A DNA stretch of 64,000 nt from Streptomyces sp. NBC_01255 (GTDB lineage: Bacteria > Actinomycetota > Actinomycetes > Streptomycetales > Streptomycetaceae), in contig NZ_CP108474.1 of the NCBI RefSeq assembly GCF_036226445.1, positions 3,162,001 through 3,226,000 on the forward strand. Reading direction: 5' to 3'. Shown here piece by piece: positions 17,434 through 26,100 of this stretch (within the stretch, counting starts at the first letter, position 1; the number at the start of each line of letters is the position of its first letter). The notes under the pieces are model-generated. The model was not told the origin of the DNA, ran no database searches, and was given only the letters and a program-made list of their open reading frames with translations. The position numbers and the translations under genes are program-made.

Positions 17434-18354
17434 ATGTCACTCACTGATCGCCCCGCGTCCCGCCGCACCATCCTGACCGCCCTGGCAGCCGCCACCGTCG
17501 GTGCCCCGCTCGTCGGCCAACTCGCCGTCTCGGCACCGGCCTACGCCGGCACCGAGAACGACCTCTACGACAGCAACACCGACCTCTACACCAGCACGGA
17601 GCACCCGGTCACGGAGGGCACGGACTACGGCCGTCGGTACAAGCGCCACGAGCAGCTCGACAGGTACCTGTCCAAGCCGTCCGCGCCGCCGAAGACGGCG
17701 ATCATGGCCATCCACGGCGGCCAGATCGAGCGGGGCACCTCCGAACTCTGCCTGGCGATCGCGGGCTACGACCCGGCGAACGTGGAGCTGGCGGACGTCA
17801 CCCAGGGCTTCCACGACTACTGGATGTTCGAGGGCATGCGCTCGGAGAACAACAGGGACTTGCACGTCAGTTCGGTGAACTGCGACGACCACGTCGCCGT
17901 GGGCATCGCCGCGAGCCACCTCAACGTGCTGAGCCTGCACGGCTGCCAGTACAGCCAGCTGAACATGCCGCAGACGGCGATCTGGCCCTCGACCGCCGAC
18001 CCGAAGCTGGTCGTCGTCGGCGGTCTCAACGCGGCCTTCCGCGCGGCCCTCGTGAAGGAGCTGAACCAGGCCGGCTTCCCGGCGGTCGACGCCTTCGCCC
18101 CCGAGCACCGGGAGAACCTCAAGAACTACGCCGGCGGCGTGACGAACAACATCTGCAACCGGACGGCGACCGGCGCCGGAGCCCAGCTGGAGATCACCGA
18201 AGACATGCGCAGGTCCCTCTTCGGCCCCCAGGCCACGGACTTCGACTGGAAGAGCGGCCGACTCGAGACCTGGGACAACGAGCGCTTCCGCGGCTTCCGG
18301 GACGCCTGCCGCCGGGCCATCGCGACCGTCGAGTCGAGCCAGGTCATCCTCTGA
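17434..18354 (+). CDS. Secreted poly-gamma-glutamate hydrolase-like protein (PghP family)
   Basis: A 306-residue exported protein. The N-terminus SRRTILTALAAA with a long hydrophobic run and an AYA cleavage site suggests Tat export. The mature part has the PghP-type metal motif IMAIHGGQIERGTSEL and a second histidine cluster near DDHVAVGIAASHLNVLSLHGC, consistent with a zinc gamma-glutamyl peptidase. Family members cut poly-gamma-glutamate. Whether this one does is untested. It follows the TelA operon by 17 bp and may share its transcript. It converges on pckG across a hairpin. Confidence 0.8.
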   Translation: MSLTDRPASRRTILTALAAATVGAPLVGQLAVSAPAYAGTENDLYDSNTDLYTSTEHPVTEGTDYGRRYKRHEQLDRYLSKPSAPPKTAIMAIHGGQIERGTSELCLAIAGYDPANVELADVTQGFHDYWMFEGMRSENNRDLHVSSVNCDDHVAVGIAASHLNVLSLHGCQYSQLNMPQTAIWPSTADPKLVVVGGLNAAFRAALVKELNQAGFPAVDAFAPEHRENLKNYAGGVTNNICNRTATGAGAQLEITEDMRRSLFGPQATDFDWKSGRLETWDNERFRGFRDACRRAIATVESSQVIL

Positions 18355-18374
18355 CCCCGTACGCCGGACATGCG

Positions 18375-18410
18375 CCGGCCCCCGGAGCCTGAGGGGGCTC
18401 CGGGGGCCGG
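18375..18410. terminator. Bidirectional terminator before pckG
   Basis: A perfect 15-bp stem (18375-18389 with 18396-18410) around a 6-nt loop lies between the PghP-like gene and the converging pckG. Confidence 0.75.
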
Positions 18411-18490
18411 TTGCGTCGTGGTGGGCCGTCGTGACCCCACTGGTCAGGGCGGTGTTTCGGGGCAACCCACCACGAGTCTCGAAGGGGCGA

Positions 18491-20314
18491 CTAGCCCAGG
18501 CGCTCCACGAGCGCGTTGTACTGGTCCCACAGCTCCTTCGGCGTGTGGTCGCCGAAGGTGTTCAGGTGGTCGGGGACGAGGGCGGCCTCTTCGCGCCACA
18601 CGTCACGGTCGACCTTGAGGAGGAACTCCAGGTCCTCGGCCGGCAGGTCGAGGCCCTCGGTGTCGAGGGACTCCGGGGTCGGCAGGATGCCGATCGGGGT
18701 CTCGACGCCCTCGGCCTTGCCCTCCAGGCGCTCGACGATCCACTTCAGGACACGGCTGTTCTCGCCGAAGCCGGGCCAGACGAACTTGCCCGCGTCGTTC
18801 TTGCGGAACCAGTTCACGTAGTAGATCTTCGGCAGCTTCGCGGCGTCGGCGTTCGCACCCACCTTGACCCAGTGGGCCATGTAGTCGCCCATGTTGTAGC
18901 CGCAGAACGGCAGCATGGCGAAGGGGTCGCGGCGCAGCTCGCCGACCTTGCCCTCGGCGGCGGCGGTCTTCTCGGAGGCGACGTTCGCACCGAGGAAGAC
19001 GCCGTGGTTCCAGTCGAAGGACTCGGTCACCAGCGGGACGGCGGAGGCGCGGCGGCCGCCGAAGAGGATCGCCGAGATCGGCACGCCCTTCGGGTCCTCC
19101 CACTCCGGCGCGATGATCGGGCACTGCCCGGCCGGGACGGTGAAGCGGGCGTTCGGGTGGGCGGCCGGCGTCTCGGACGCGGGCGTCCAGTCGTTGCCCT
19201 TCCAGTCCGTGAGGTGCGCGGGGGCCGTCTCGGTCATCCCCTCCCACCACACGTCGCCGTCGTCCGTGAGGGCGACGTTCGTGAAGACGGAGTTGCCCCA
19301 CATGGTCTTCATGGCGTTGGCGTTGGTGTGCTCGCCGGTGCCGGGCGCGACGCCGAAGAAGCCGGCCTCGGGGTTGATCGCGTAGAGGCGGCCGTCCTCG
19401 CCGAAGCGCATCCAGGCGATGTCGTCGCCGATGGTCTCGACCGTCCAGCCGGAGATCGTGGGCTCCAGCATGGCGAGGTTGGTCTTGCCACAGGCCGACG
19501 GGAACGCGGCGGCGACGTACTTCGACTCGCCCTGCGGCGGGGTGAGCTTGAGGATCAGCATGTGCTCGGCGAGCCAGCCCTCGTCACGCGCCATGACGGA
19601 GGCGATGCGGAGCGCGTAGCACTTCTTTCCGAGCAGGGCGTTGCCGCCGTAGCCCGAGCCGTACGACCAGATCTCGCGGCTCTCGGGGAAGTGCGAGATG
19701 TACTTGGTGGTGTTGCAGGGCCACGGCACGTCGGCCTCGCCCTCGGCGAGCGGCGCGCCCAGCGTGTGCACGGCCTTGACGAAGAAGCCGTCGGTGCCGA
19801 GCTCGTCCAGGACGGCCTGTCCCATGCGGGTCATGGTGCGCATGGAGACGGCGACGTACGCGGAGTCCGTGATCTCGACGCCGATGGCGGAGAGCGGGGA
19901 TCCGACGGGGCCCATGCAGAAGGGCACGACGTACATGGTGCGGCCGCGCATCGAGCCTCGGAAGATGCCCTCGGAGCCCGCGAAGAGCTCCTTCATCTCG
20001 GCCGGGGCCTTCCAGTGGTTGGTCGGGCCCGCGTCCTCCTCCTTCTCGGAGCAGATGTACGTCCGGTCCTCGACGCGCGCGACATCGGAGGGGTCGGAGG
20101 CCGCGTAGTACGAGTTCGGGCGCTTGACCGGGTCGAGCTTCGTGAAGGTCCCCTTGGCGACGAGCTCCTCGCACAGGCGCTCGTACTCCGCCTCGGACCC
20201 GTCGCACCAGACGATGTTGTCCGGCTGGGTGATCTCGGCGATCTCGTTCACCCAGGAGACGAGCTCCTGGTGCTGGGTCGGGACGGTGGTGGGAGCCGCG
20301 TTGTCGCGCGCCAC
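18491..20314 (-). CDS. pckG: Phosphoenolpyruvate carboxykinase (GTP)
   Basis: Converts oxaloacetate plus GTP to phosphoenolpyruvate, the first committed gluconeogenic step in the cytosol. The 607-residue length is that of GTP-type enzymes, not the ATP-type. The PEPCK-specific kinase loop [16 protein letters not shown] is intact, as are [21 protein letters not shown] near the N-terminus and [12 protein letters not shown]. The GTG at 20314 has AAGGAG seven bases upstream. The leader contains a run of seven A residues on the coding strand, and the gene is monocistronic. Confidence 0.96.
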   Translation of the reverse strand: MARDNAAPTTVPTQHQELVSWVNEIAEITQPDNIVWCDGSEAEYERLCEELVAKGTFTKLDPVKRPNSYYAASDPSDVARVEDRTYICSEKEEDAGPTNHWKAPAEMKELFAGSEGIFRGSMRGRTMYVVPFCMGPVGSPLSAIGVEITDSAYVAVSMRTMTRMGQAVLDELGTDGFFVKAVHTLGAPLAEGEADVPWPCNTTKYISHFPESREIWSYGSGYGGNALLGKKCYALRIASVMARDEGWLAEHMLILKLTPPQGESKYVAAAFPSACGKTNLAMLEPTISGWTVETIGDDIAWMRFGEDGRLYAINPEAGFFGVAPGTGEHTNANAMKTMWGNSVFTNVALTDDGDVWWEGMTETAPAHLTDWKGNDWTPASETPAAHPNARFTVPAGQCPIIAPEWEDPKGVPISAILFGGRRASAVPLVTESFDWNHGVFLGANVASEKTAAAEGKVGELRRDPFAMLPFCGYNMGDYMAHWVKVGANADAAKLPKIYYVNWFRKNDAGKFVWPGFGENSRVLKWIVERLEGKAEGVETPIGILPTPESLDTEGLDLPAEDLEFLLKVDRDVWREEAALVPDHLNTFGDHTPKELWDQYNALVERLG

Positions 20315-20480
20315 GATTGCTCCTTGTTGAGGGGTTTTTTTGGTGTATGCCCCGTGGGGGCCGCGACCCGGATGCTTCGTAGCTGCTCATCCGGTGCCGA
20401 CCGCACTCATTTGATCATCCGATGTTAGCGCCCATATGTCCAGAGGGCCGCACACGTGAGCATCGCCACTCATATCCGGG

Positions 20481-20503
20481 ACCTACGGGCGCGTAGGTAC
20501 GAT
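20481..20503 (+). promoter_or_regulatory. Promoter-proximal dyad upstream of the hemolysin-III-like gene
   Basis: ACCTAC (20481-20486) and GTAGGT (20493-20498) form a perfect 6-bp dyad directly before a possible -10 TACGAT (20498-20503), nine bases from the ATG. This suggests a repressor site and a nearly leaderless transcript. Confidence 0.35.
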
Positions 20504-20511
20504 TCGTTGTC

Positions 20512-21186
20512 ATGACTGCAGCCACGCCGGAAGTGACCCCGATCGAGCTCCCGACGAAGCCCAGGCTCAGAGGATGGCTGCACGCGGGCATGTTCCCCGC
20601 CGTGATCGTCGCCGGTCTCGTCCTGGTCGCCTTCTCCGGCTCTCCCCGGGCCCGCATCGCCTGCGGAATCTTCGCCCTCACCGCCTGCCTGCTCTTCGGC
20701 ATCAGCGCGCTGTACCACCGCGGCACCTGGGGCCCGCGCGGCGAGGCGATCCTCCGGCGCCTCGACCACGCCAACATCTTCCTGATCATCGCGGGCACCT
20801 ACACCCCGCTCACCCTGCTGCTGCTCCCCGACTCCACGGCCAAGCCGCTCATGTGGGCGATCTGGGCGGCGGCCCTCGCCGGGATCGCCTTCCGGGTCTT
20901 CTGGGTCGGCGCCCCCCGCTGGCTGTACACGCCCTGCTACATCGCGATGGGCTGGGCCGCCGTCTTCTTCCTGCCCGATTTCATGCGCACGGGCGGCATC
21001 GCCGTCCTCGTCCTGGTGATCGTCGGCGGACTGCTCTACAGCGCGGGCGGGGTCATCTACGGCATCAAGCGCCCTAACCCGTCCCCGCGCTATTTCGGCT
21101 TCCACGAGGTCTTCCACTCGCTGACCCTGGCCGCCTTCATCGCCCACTACGTGGGCATCTCCCTGGTGGCCTACCAGCACGCCTGA
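20512..21186 (+). CDS. Hemolysin III / PAQR family membrane protein
   Basis: A 224-residue protein with seven predicted membrane helices. The family's histidine motifs are present: SALYHRG at the end of helix 2, and HEVFHSLTLAAFIAHY near the C-terminus, which in PAQR proteins bind zinc. LDHANIFLIIAGTYTPL is the typical HlyIII signature. A haemolytic role is historical. The cellular function in Streptomyces is unknown. It is divergent from pckG. Confidence 0.9.
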   Translation: MTAATPEVTPIELPTKPRLRGWLHAGMFPAVIVAGLVLVAFSGSPRARIACGIFALTACLLFGISALYHRGTWGPRGEAILRRLDHANIFLIIAGTYTPLTLLLLPDSTAKPLMWAIWAAALAGIAFRVFWVGAPRWLYTPCYIAMGWAAVFFLPDFMRTGGIAVLVLVIVGGLLYSAGGVIYGIKRPNPSPRYFGFHEVFHSLTLAAFIAHYVGISLVAYQHA

Positions 21187-21206
21187 CGGACCTCGCCGGC
21201 CCGACT

Positions 21207-22229
21207 TCACGGACGGGCCGGCGCCCCCAGCGCGCCCCGGACGATCCGCGCCGACTCCGGATTGTCCGCGCACTCCCACACTCCGTGCGGGCAGTAGTCC
21301 GTCACCGTCTGGTAGACGGGCCGGTGCGCCGCGAACCAGTCGAGCATCCCCCGCACGTACACCGGATTGTCCCCGTTCCTGAAGAGCCCCCACTCCGGGT
21401 ACGAGACGGGCTTCCCGTGCGCCGCCGCGAACCGCACGTGGTGTTCGAGCCCGTACTCCTCGGTCACCTGCTCCTCGAAGGAGAGCCCGGCCGGCTGGTC
21501 GTAGGCGTCCATCCCGATGATGTCGACGACGTCGTCCCCCGGGTAGCAGAGCGGCCACGCCACGGCGTCGAGCCCCCGGCTCGGGGTGAAGTCGAAGCGG
21601 AACCGCTGCCCCGCCACCTCCCGCAGCACCCCCACGACCCGCCGCCAGTACGCCTTCCAGGCCGTCGGGTCCGGGCCGCAGCGATGGCTGTACGTGGTGC
21701 CGTTCATCTCCCAGCCGAGCACCAGGACCGCGTCGCCGAGCCCGTGCTCCACGAGCCGCTCCCCCAGCACCCGGAAGTGCGCGTCGAAGGCACCGCCCGC
21801 CCCTTGCCGCAGCCCCGTGCGCACCTCCGTGTCCGGGAGCCCCGCCTCGTTGCGGTCGAGCAGCGGCACGTTCAGGACGAAGAGCCGTCCCGGCCGCTCC
21901 TCCTTCCACCGCGCCCAGGGCCCGAAGAGCGCCGGATGCCCCTCGATGTTGGACCAGCGGTCGCCGGGCAGGTACGTGTGCCCGACGGTCAGCGTCTCGC
22001 CGCCAAGCCAGGCCTGCACCTGCGCGATCCGCCGCACCCCGGCCTCGTCGGAGCCGGTGAAAAAGCCGGAGGGCACCCCCGGCAGCGGCTCCGGCGTCAC
22101 CGGGGCCCGGCTTCCGGTGTGCCGCCCGCCGGGCGCGAGCCGCTCGTAGGGCAGCAGGAACACGAGAACGGCCGCGAGCAGCACGATCAGTGCGGCCCGC
22201 GGCCGGGACATCCAGGGGGAGGGTTTCAC
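21207..22229 (-). CDS. GH26-like glycoside hydrolase with an N-terminal membrane segment
   Basis: A 340-residue enzyme with an N-terminal signal-anchor (about residues 9-27). The catalytic domain looks like family 26 (beta-mannanase/glucanase): Glu174 in [11 protein letters not shown] as acid/base and Glu279 in [10 protein letters not shown] as nucleophile, with HTYLPGDRWSNIEG and DIIGMDAYDQP. It is a clear paralogue of the protein encoded at 40364-41950. The GTG at 22229 lies one base after the VKOR-family stop. An internal ATG at 22211 is possible but lacks a ribosome site. The target polysaccharide is unknown and may be the cell's own exopolymer. Confidence 0.8.
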   Translation of the reverse strand: MKPSPWMSRPRAALIVLLAAVLVFLLPYERLAPGGRHTGSRAPVTPEPLPGVPSGFFTGSDEAGVRRIAQVQAWLGGETLTVGHTYLPGDRWSNIEGHPALFGPWARWKEERPGRLFVLNVPLLDRNEAGLPDTEVRTGLRQGAGGAFDAHFRVLGERLVEHGLGDAVLVLGWEMNGTTYSHRCGPDPTAWKAYWRRVVGVLREVAGQRFRFDFTPSRGLDAVAWPLCYPGDDVVDIIGMDAYDQPAGLSFEEQVTEEYGLEHHVRFAAAHGKPVSYPEWGLFRNGDNPVYVRGMLDWFAAHRPVYQTVTDYCPHGVWECADNPESARIVRGALGAPARP

Positions 22230-22230
22230 G

Positions 22231-22881
22231 TCAGCTCGTCCAGAATTCCCACCAGCGGGTCAGGATCAGCATCCCGATGATCCCGATGTGCAGGACGGGC
22301 AGGGCGAAGGCGAACTCGCCGAGGAAGGTCCGCACCCCGGCCGGGGCGGGCAGCAGCCCGGCCCGGACGTTGTGCGAGGTCACGTACCAGAACATGACGA
22401 TGGTGGCGACCCAGGCCAGGCAGCACCACAGGCAGAGCGAGTTGATCTCGTACAGCGACTGGTACATGAGCCAGGTGCAGAAGCCGACCCCGAAGAGCAT
22501 CCCGGCGTTCAGGCCGAGCCAGAACCAGCCCCGGTAGCGGGCCCCGGCGAGCAGCCCGGCACCGGCGGCGACGACGACGGCGTACGTGACGAGCCCGAGC
22601 ATCGGGTTGGGGAAGCCGAAGACCGCCGCCTGCTCGCTCTTCATGATGTTGCCGCAGGAGACGACCGGGTTCAGGCTGCACCCGGGCTGGAAGCCGGGGT
22701 CCTCCAGGAGCTTGAACTTGTCGATCGTGATCACCCAGCCGGCCAGGACGCCCGCCGCCCCCGTGACCATCAGCATCCAGGCGAAGGCCCGGCCCGCGCC
22801 GAGCCCCGTCCCCGCGGTCTCCCGCGCGGACTCCTCCTGCCGCTGCCCGGGCATCCCGCCCCGTACGTTCACCGTCGCCAT
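22231..22881 (-). CDS. Vitamin K epoxide reductase (VKOR) family thiol oxidoreductase
   Basis: A 216-residue membrane protein with five hydrophobic segments that reoxidises periplasmic disulphide-forming partners using menaquinone, the actinobacterial counterpart of DsbB. Both cysteine pairs are visible: Cys68/Cys76 (GCSLNPVVSCG) and the CLWC active site at Cys150/Cys153. The following GH26-like protein contains several cysteines, so it could be a client. That is inference. The ATG start is at 22881, in an apparent operon with the GH26-like gene. Confidence 0.88.
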   Translation of the reverse strand: MATVNVRGGMPGQRQEESARETAGTGLGAGRAFAWMLMVTGAAGVLAGWVITIDKFKLLEDPGFQPGCSLNPVVSCGNIMKSEQAAVFGFPNPMLGLVTYAVVVAAGAGLLAGARYRGWFWLGLNAGMLFGVGFCTWLMYQSLYEINSLCLWCCLAWVATIVMFWYVTSHNVRAGLLPAPAGVRTFLGEFAFALPVLHIGIIGMLILTRWWEFWTS

Positions 22882-22909
22882 GCCGCGACCGCCTTCCGTT
22901 CTCTCGCGC

Positions 22910-23413
22910 TCAGCCCTGGAGGCGCCGCACCGGCATCAGGACGTGCGCGCACTCCGCGAGCATCTCCTCGTCGGAGACGAAGGAACGCAGCCGCGCCTCG
23001 TCGACCGGCTGCCCGGGGACGGCCTCGGGCCAGGGGCGCACGGAGCAGATGAGGTAGACCTGGCCGCGCTCGCGGGCGGCCGCCTCCCACTCGTCGGGCA
23101 CCGGGCACTGCACCTTGAGGAAGGGCAGGTTGAGCACGGCGGAGCCGCCCTCGACGAGCAGCGTCGCGTTGATCCCGGCGTCCTTCTCCAGGTCGAAGAG
23201 CCGGTCGCCGACCGAGAGGTTCATGGACTCCAGGGCCGTCCGCATCGCCTGCTGACCGGCCTCCGGGCCGTCCCGGCCGTCGCCGAGCGAATACGCCATG
23301 AGGAACGGCGTGCCCGCCGAATCGGCGGAGGGTTCGCTGGACCACGGAATCACCGTGAGAGTTCCCAGCGGAGAGGCGCTGCGCGCCGAGGAAACGACAT
23401 TGGAAGTGGTCAT
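22910..23413 (-). CDS. DUF5949-like protein
   Basis: A 167-residue soluble protein resembling a Streptomyces family annotated as DUF5949, of unknown function. Visible stretches are LGTLTVIPWSSE, FLMAYSLGDGRDGPE and LPFLKVQCPVPDEWEAAARERGQVYLI, and no catalytic motif is seen. The ATG at 23413 starts MTTSNVV. It lies 28 bp upstream of the VKOR gene on the same strand and may be in its transcript. It is divergent from the tyrosinase genes. Confidence 0.6.
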   Translation of the reverse strand: MTTSNVVSSARSASPLGTLTVIPWSSEPSADSAGTPFLMAYSLGDGRDGPEAGQQAMRTALESMNLSVGDRLFDLEKDAGINATLLVEGGSAVLNLPFLKVQCPVPDEWEAAARERGQVYLICSVRPWPEAVPGQPVDEARLRSFVSDEEMLAECAHVLMPVRRLQG

Positions 23414-23562
23414 GAATCCGGATGCTAGTGGCCCAACCCCCCTCCCTCTTCGCCGATTTCACCCGAACGGTCGATATTCACGCCGCTGGCATTTCGAACG
23501 CAACGAACCCGGGTTTTCATCGTTGTGCCCTGAGGGCAATTGCCGACCCGAGGAGATCACTC

Positions 23563-23985
23563 ATGATCGTCCCGCGCCGCGTCGCACTGCGGTCCCTCTT
23601 CGCCGTGGCGGTCGCCGCCTTCACCGGGGGCGCGCTCGGCCGCATCGCGACCCGCACCCCGCCGGGAGCACCGTCCGGGGCGCCGCGCGGCTCGCGCGAC
23701 CCGCTCGCCTTCGACGAGATGTACGGAGGCCACCGCATCCGGGGCTTCTCCGGACCCGGCGGCACCCCGGCGGCCTTCGTCGACGGCCGGCCGCTGCATC
23801 TGATGCGCTGCGCCGACGGCGGTTACGTCTCGCCGATCGACCACTACGCGTCCTGCCCGACGCCGCTGGCGGCCACCCGCGCCGCCGTGGACGAGCTGGG
23901 CGCCGCCCCGCTGTCCCGGTTCGCCGCCGCCCATGGCGTCCACACCGACCCGACGGGAGGGAGCCCGCGTGGTGTACACGCGTAA
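23563..23985 (+). CDS. melC1: Tyrosinase cofactor (copper chaperone / caddie protein), MelC1-type
   Basis: A 140-residue exported helper that delivers copper to the apo-tyrosinase and assists its secretion. The start at 23563 has AGGAG upstream and gives RRVALRSLF followed by a hydrophobic run, a probable Tat signal. The MelC1 core is clear: FDEMYGGHRIRGF, FVDGRPLHLMRCADGGYVSPIDHY and AATRAAVDELG. It lacks the His-rich segment after the signal peptide seen in well-known MelC1 proteins and has two cysteines in the caddie region. Its end overlaps melC2 by 17 bp. Confidence 0.85.
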   Translation: MIVPRRVALRSLFAVAVAAFTGGALGRIATRTPPGAPSGAPRGSRDPLAFDEMYGGHRIRGFSGPGGTPAAFVDGRPLHLMRCADGGYVSPIDHYASCPTPLAATRAAVDELGAAPLSRFAAAHGVHTDPTGGSPRGVHA

Positions 23986-24835
23986 GAACCAGCGCGACCT
24001 GACCGGCGCCGAGCGCCGGAAGTTCGTCGCCGCCGTCCTGGAGCTCAAGCGGACCGGCGCGTACGACGAGTTCGTTCGCACCCACATCGACCACTACACG
24101 GCCGACGGGGAGGGGCGGCTGCGGACCGCCCACATGGCGCCGAGCTTCCTGCCCTGGCACCGCAGGTTCCTGCTGGAGTTCGAGAAGGCGCTGCGCCGGA
24201 TCGACGGCACGGTCTCCGTCCCCTACTGGGACTGGACCCGGGACAACAGCCCGGCCTCGTCGATCTGGGGCGAGGACTTCATGGGCGGCAACGGGCGCCG
24301 CGCCGACCTCCAGGTCATGACCGGCCCCTTCGCCCACTCCACCGGGCGGTGGAACGTCACGTACGCGATGTCCGAGACCCGCTTCCTGACCAGGGACTTC
24401 GGCCGGCCCCGCGATCCGGTCGCGCTTCCCACGCAGGCCCAGCTCGACGAGGTGATGCGGGAGCGGGTGTACGACGTGGCGCCCTGGAACTCGACGAGCG
24501 CGTCCGGCTTCCGCAACCGGCTGGAGGGCTGGGCCTCGGGCCAGGGCAACGAGCGGTTCCGCGTCCACAACCGCGTCCACCGCTGGGTCGGCGGGCTGAT
24601 GCTCGGCGGCGGCTCCGTCAACGACCCGGTCTTCTGGCTGCACCACTCCTTCGTCGACCTGGTCTGGTCGCGGTGGCAGCAGCGCAACCCCGGGGCCGCG
24701 TACCTGCCGGCGGAGCCGCCGCCGCTGGGCGACGCGCAGTACCGCAAGGTCGTCGCCCGGCACGAGCCGATGGCTCCCTGGGGGGTCACTCCGGCGGAGC
24801 TGTTCGACCACAGCCGGATCTACCGGTACGCCTGA
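23969..24835 (+). CDS. melC2: Tyrosinase (type 3 dicopper monophenol monooxygenase)
   Basis: Oxidises tyrosine and catechols to quinones, giving melanin outside the cell after export with MelC1. The type 3 copper ligands are present: CuA site AHMAPSFLPWHRRFLLEFE with an upstream His, and CuB site VHNRVHRWVGG with NDPVFWLHHSFVDLVWSRWQ. The protein has about 288 residues, close to other MelC2 enzymes. GTG codons at 23969 and 23972 both follow a GGGAGGGAG site and either could start it. No signal peptide is present, as expected for a protein exported together with MelC1. Confidence 0.92.
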   Translation: MVYTRKNQRDLTGAERRKFVAAVLELKRTGAYDEFVRTHIDHYTADGEGRLRTAHMAPSFLPWHRRFLLEFEKALRRIDGTVSVPYWDWTRDNSPASSIWGEDFMGGNGRRADLQVMTGPFAHSTGRWNVTYAMSETRFLTRDFGRPRDPVALPTQAQLDEVMRERVYDVAPWNSTSASGFRNRLEGWASGQGNERFRVHNRVHRWVGGLMLGGGSVNDPVFWLHHSFVDLVWSRWQQRNPGAAYLPAEPPPLGDAQYRKVVARHEPMAPWGVTPAELFDHSRIYRYA

Positions 24836-24843
24836 CCCCGCAC

Positions 24844-24887
24844 ACAGGTGTGTCCCCCCGGCCGCCGGGCCGGGGGGACACACCTGT
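24844..24887. terminator. Bidirectional terminator between melC2 and a chaplin gene
   Basis: A perfect 19-bp stem (24844-24862 with 24869-24887) around a 6-nt loop lies between the two converging genes. Confidence 0.8.
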
Positions 24888-24900
24888 CGGACGAGGGGGA

Positions 24901-25176
24901 TCAGCCGCCGTAGCCGCCGTTGTCGTGGCCGTGACCGTCGGCGTTGATGCAGGTGTTGCCGAAGGCCGGGTTGAGCAGGCCGATGACGTTGACGGTGTTG
25001 CCGCAGAGGTTGACCGGGACGTGGACCGGGACCTGGACGACGTTGCCGGAGGCGACACCGGGCGAGTGGGCGGCGACGGCCTCGGCGCCCGAGTCGGCGA
25101 CGGCCAGGCCGGCTCCGCTGAGGGCCACGGCACCCGTGCCGGCGAGAACAGCGGCAGCCTTCGCGATGCGAGACAT
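24901..25176 (-). CDS. Short chaplin
   Basis: A 91-residue precursor of a hydrophobic amyloid-forming surface protein that lowers water surface tension and coats aerial hyphae. The signal peptide covers residues 1-28. One chaplin domain follows: SPGVASGNVVQVPVHVPVNLCG, with the second Cys 18 residues after the first. The C-terminus has an extra HGHDNGGYGG tail not seen in the other short chaplins here. The ATG at 25176 has AAGGAG six bases upstream. An adjacent in-frame TTG is less likely. A BldN-like promoter lies about 55 bp upstream. Confidence 0.95.
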   Translation of the reverse strand: MSRIAKAAAVLAGTGAVALSGAGLAVADSGAEAVAAHSPGVASGNVVQVPVHVPVNLCGNTVNVIGLLNPAFGNTCINADGHGHDNGGYGG

Positions 25177-25229
25177 CAAGAACTCCTTGGACGTGGAAAG
25201 CGACCGCAGGAATCACGGCCGACTCCCCT

Positions 25230-25257
25230 TCAACGCCGGTCACACGGTCTGGTCACG
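25230..25257 (-). promoter_or_regulatory. BldN-like promoter of the chaplin gene
   Basis: On the minus strand CGTGAC (25252-25257), 16 bp, CGTTGA (25230-25235). This is one mismatch from the CGTAAC-N16-CGTTGA pattern reported for sigma-BldN. It lies 54 bp upstream of the start codon. Confidence 0.6.
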
Positions 25258-25466
25258 GTCATTGCGCCGAACGAGACGAAAGAAATCCGAAAAGAGTCCG
25301 AAAAGAGATTGGCCCGCGGACGGAGGGCGCCCGCCGCCGGTTACGACGGGACGGGCCTCGGTCCACGGGCCGCGGCCATGCGACGAGCCTTCTCTGTAAC
25401 GATCAACGACCCGTGGGGTGGCGGGGAAGAATCGTGTCTTCACCCGCGCGGGGGGGTGCCGCGGCG

Positions 25467-25979
25467 TCAGTGCGCGTTCGGCGCCAGACCGAGCTGGGGG
25501 TCGAGGGCTCCGCTGAGCACGGGGGTGAGGAGGGCGGCCTGCGGCTTCGCCAGGTCCGGAAGGCCGGCGAGCCCGTTGCCGCGCGGGGACTCCACGGGGT
25601 TGCCGACGACGGCGCCGGGAGTGGACGCCTTCATCTCCGAGTGCGGGCTGCTGAGGAGCGCCCGGCCGAGGTCGCTGCCGTCCAGGAGCTCGGGCAGCGG
25701 CGCGTCCACGACGGTCTTCGGGAGGGTGCCGGTGAGCGGCACGCTGGGCAGGGTGAAGTCCGGCAGGGAGCCGAGGCCCTTCTGGAAGCCGGTGGGCGCG
25801 CCGGGCACCGGGACGGGCACGCCGGTGGCCACCGTGGGCGCGTCCATCGGCAGTACGGGCTCAAGTCCCTGGAGCGGAACGATCACCGGTGCCTCGACGG
25901 CGGCGGCCGGGGCGGCCATGGCGGCGGAGGCGAGCGCGGTCATGAGGATTCCCATGCCGGCGTGAGAGCGCAGAGTCAT
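25467..25979 (-). CDS. Uncharacterised secreted protein, Pro/Val/Leu-rich
   Basis: A 170-residue exported protein. The signal peptide spans about residues 1-30 (MGILMTALASAAMAAPAAA). The mature part is rich in Pro, Leu and Val with short hydrophobic blocks (PVIVPLQGLEPVLP, FTLPSVPLTGTLP) and no cysteines or recognised domain. The layout, a small secreted hydrophobic protein between chaplin-type genes, suggests a cell-surface role, but nothing in the sequence proves it. The ATG at 25979 is chosen for the signal peptide. Its ribosome site is weak. Confidence 0.65.
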   Translation of the reverse strand: MTLRSHAGMGILMTALASAAMAAPAAAVEAPVIVPLQGLEPVLPMDAPTVATGVPVPVPGAPTGFQKGLGSLPDFTLPSVPLTGTLPKTVVDAPLPELLDGSDLGRALLSSPHSEMKASTPGAVVGNPVESPRGNGLAGLPDLAKPQAALLTPVLSGALDPQLGLAPNAH

Positions 25980-26041
25980 GCGCTGTAGAACGAGCCGTTC
26001 GGGGGAAACGTGGCGGAATACCCCCGTGTGCAGCAACGCGT

Positions 26042-26071
26042 GAGGCCCTCACCGGTGAAGGTGAGGGCCTC
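26042..26071 (-). terminator. Terminator after the LPDTG protein gene
   Basis: A perfect 12-bp stem (26042-26053 with 26060-26071) around GGTGAA begins 30 bp past the stop of the minus-strand gene at 26101. Confidence 0.7.
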
Positions 26072-26100
26072 GCTTGACGTTCCGTCAGCCCAGGGGGCCG

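Noticed and set aside
18431..20428. A 665-codon plus-strand frame opposite pckG
   Set aside because: Composition (Val/Gly/Arg/Leu rich) is that of the complement of a strongly coding gene. pckG motifs are unambiguous on the minus strand.
25240..25443. A 67-codon minus-strand frame upstream of the first chaplin gene
   Set aside because: No ribosome site, Arg-rich composition typical of non-coding frames in high-GC DNA, and it covers the chaplin promoter at 25230-25257.
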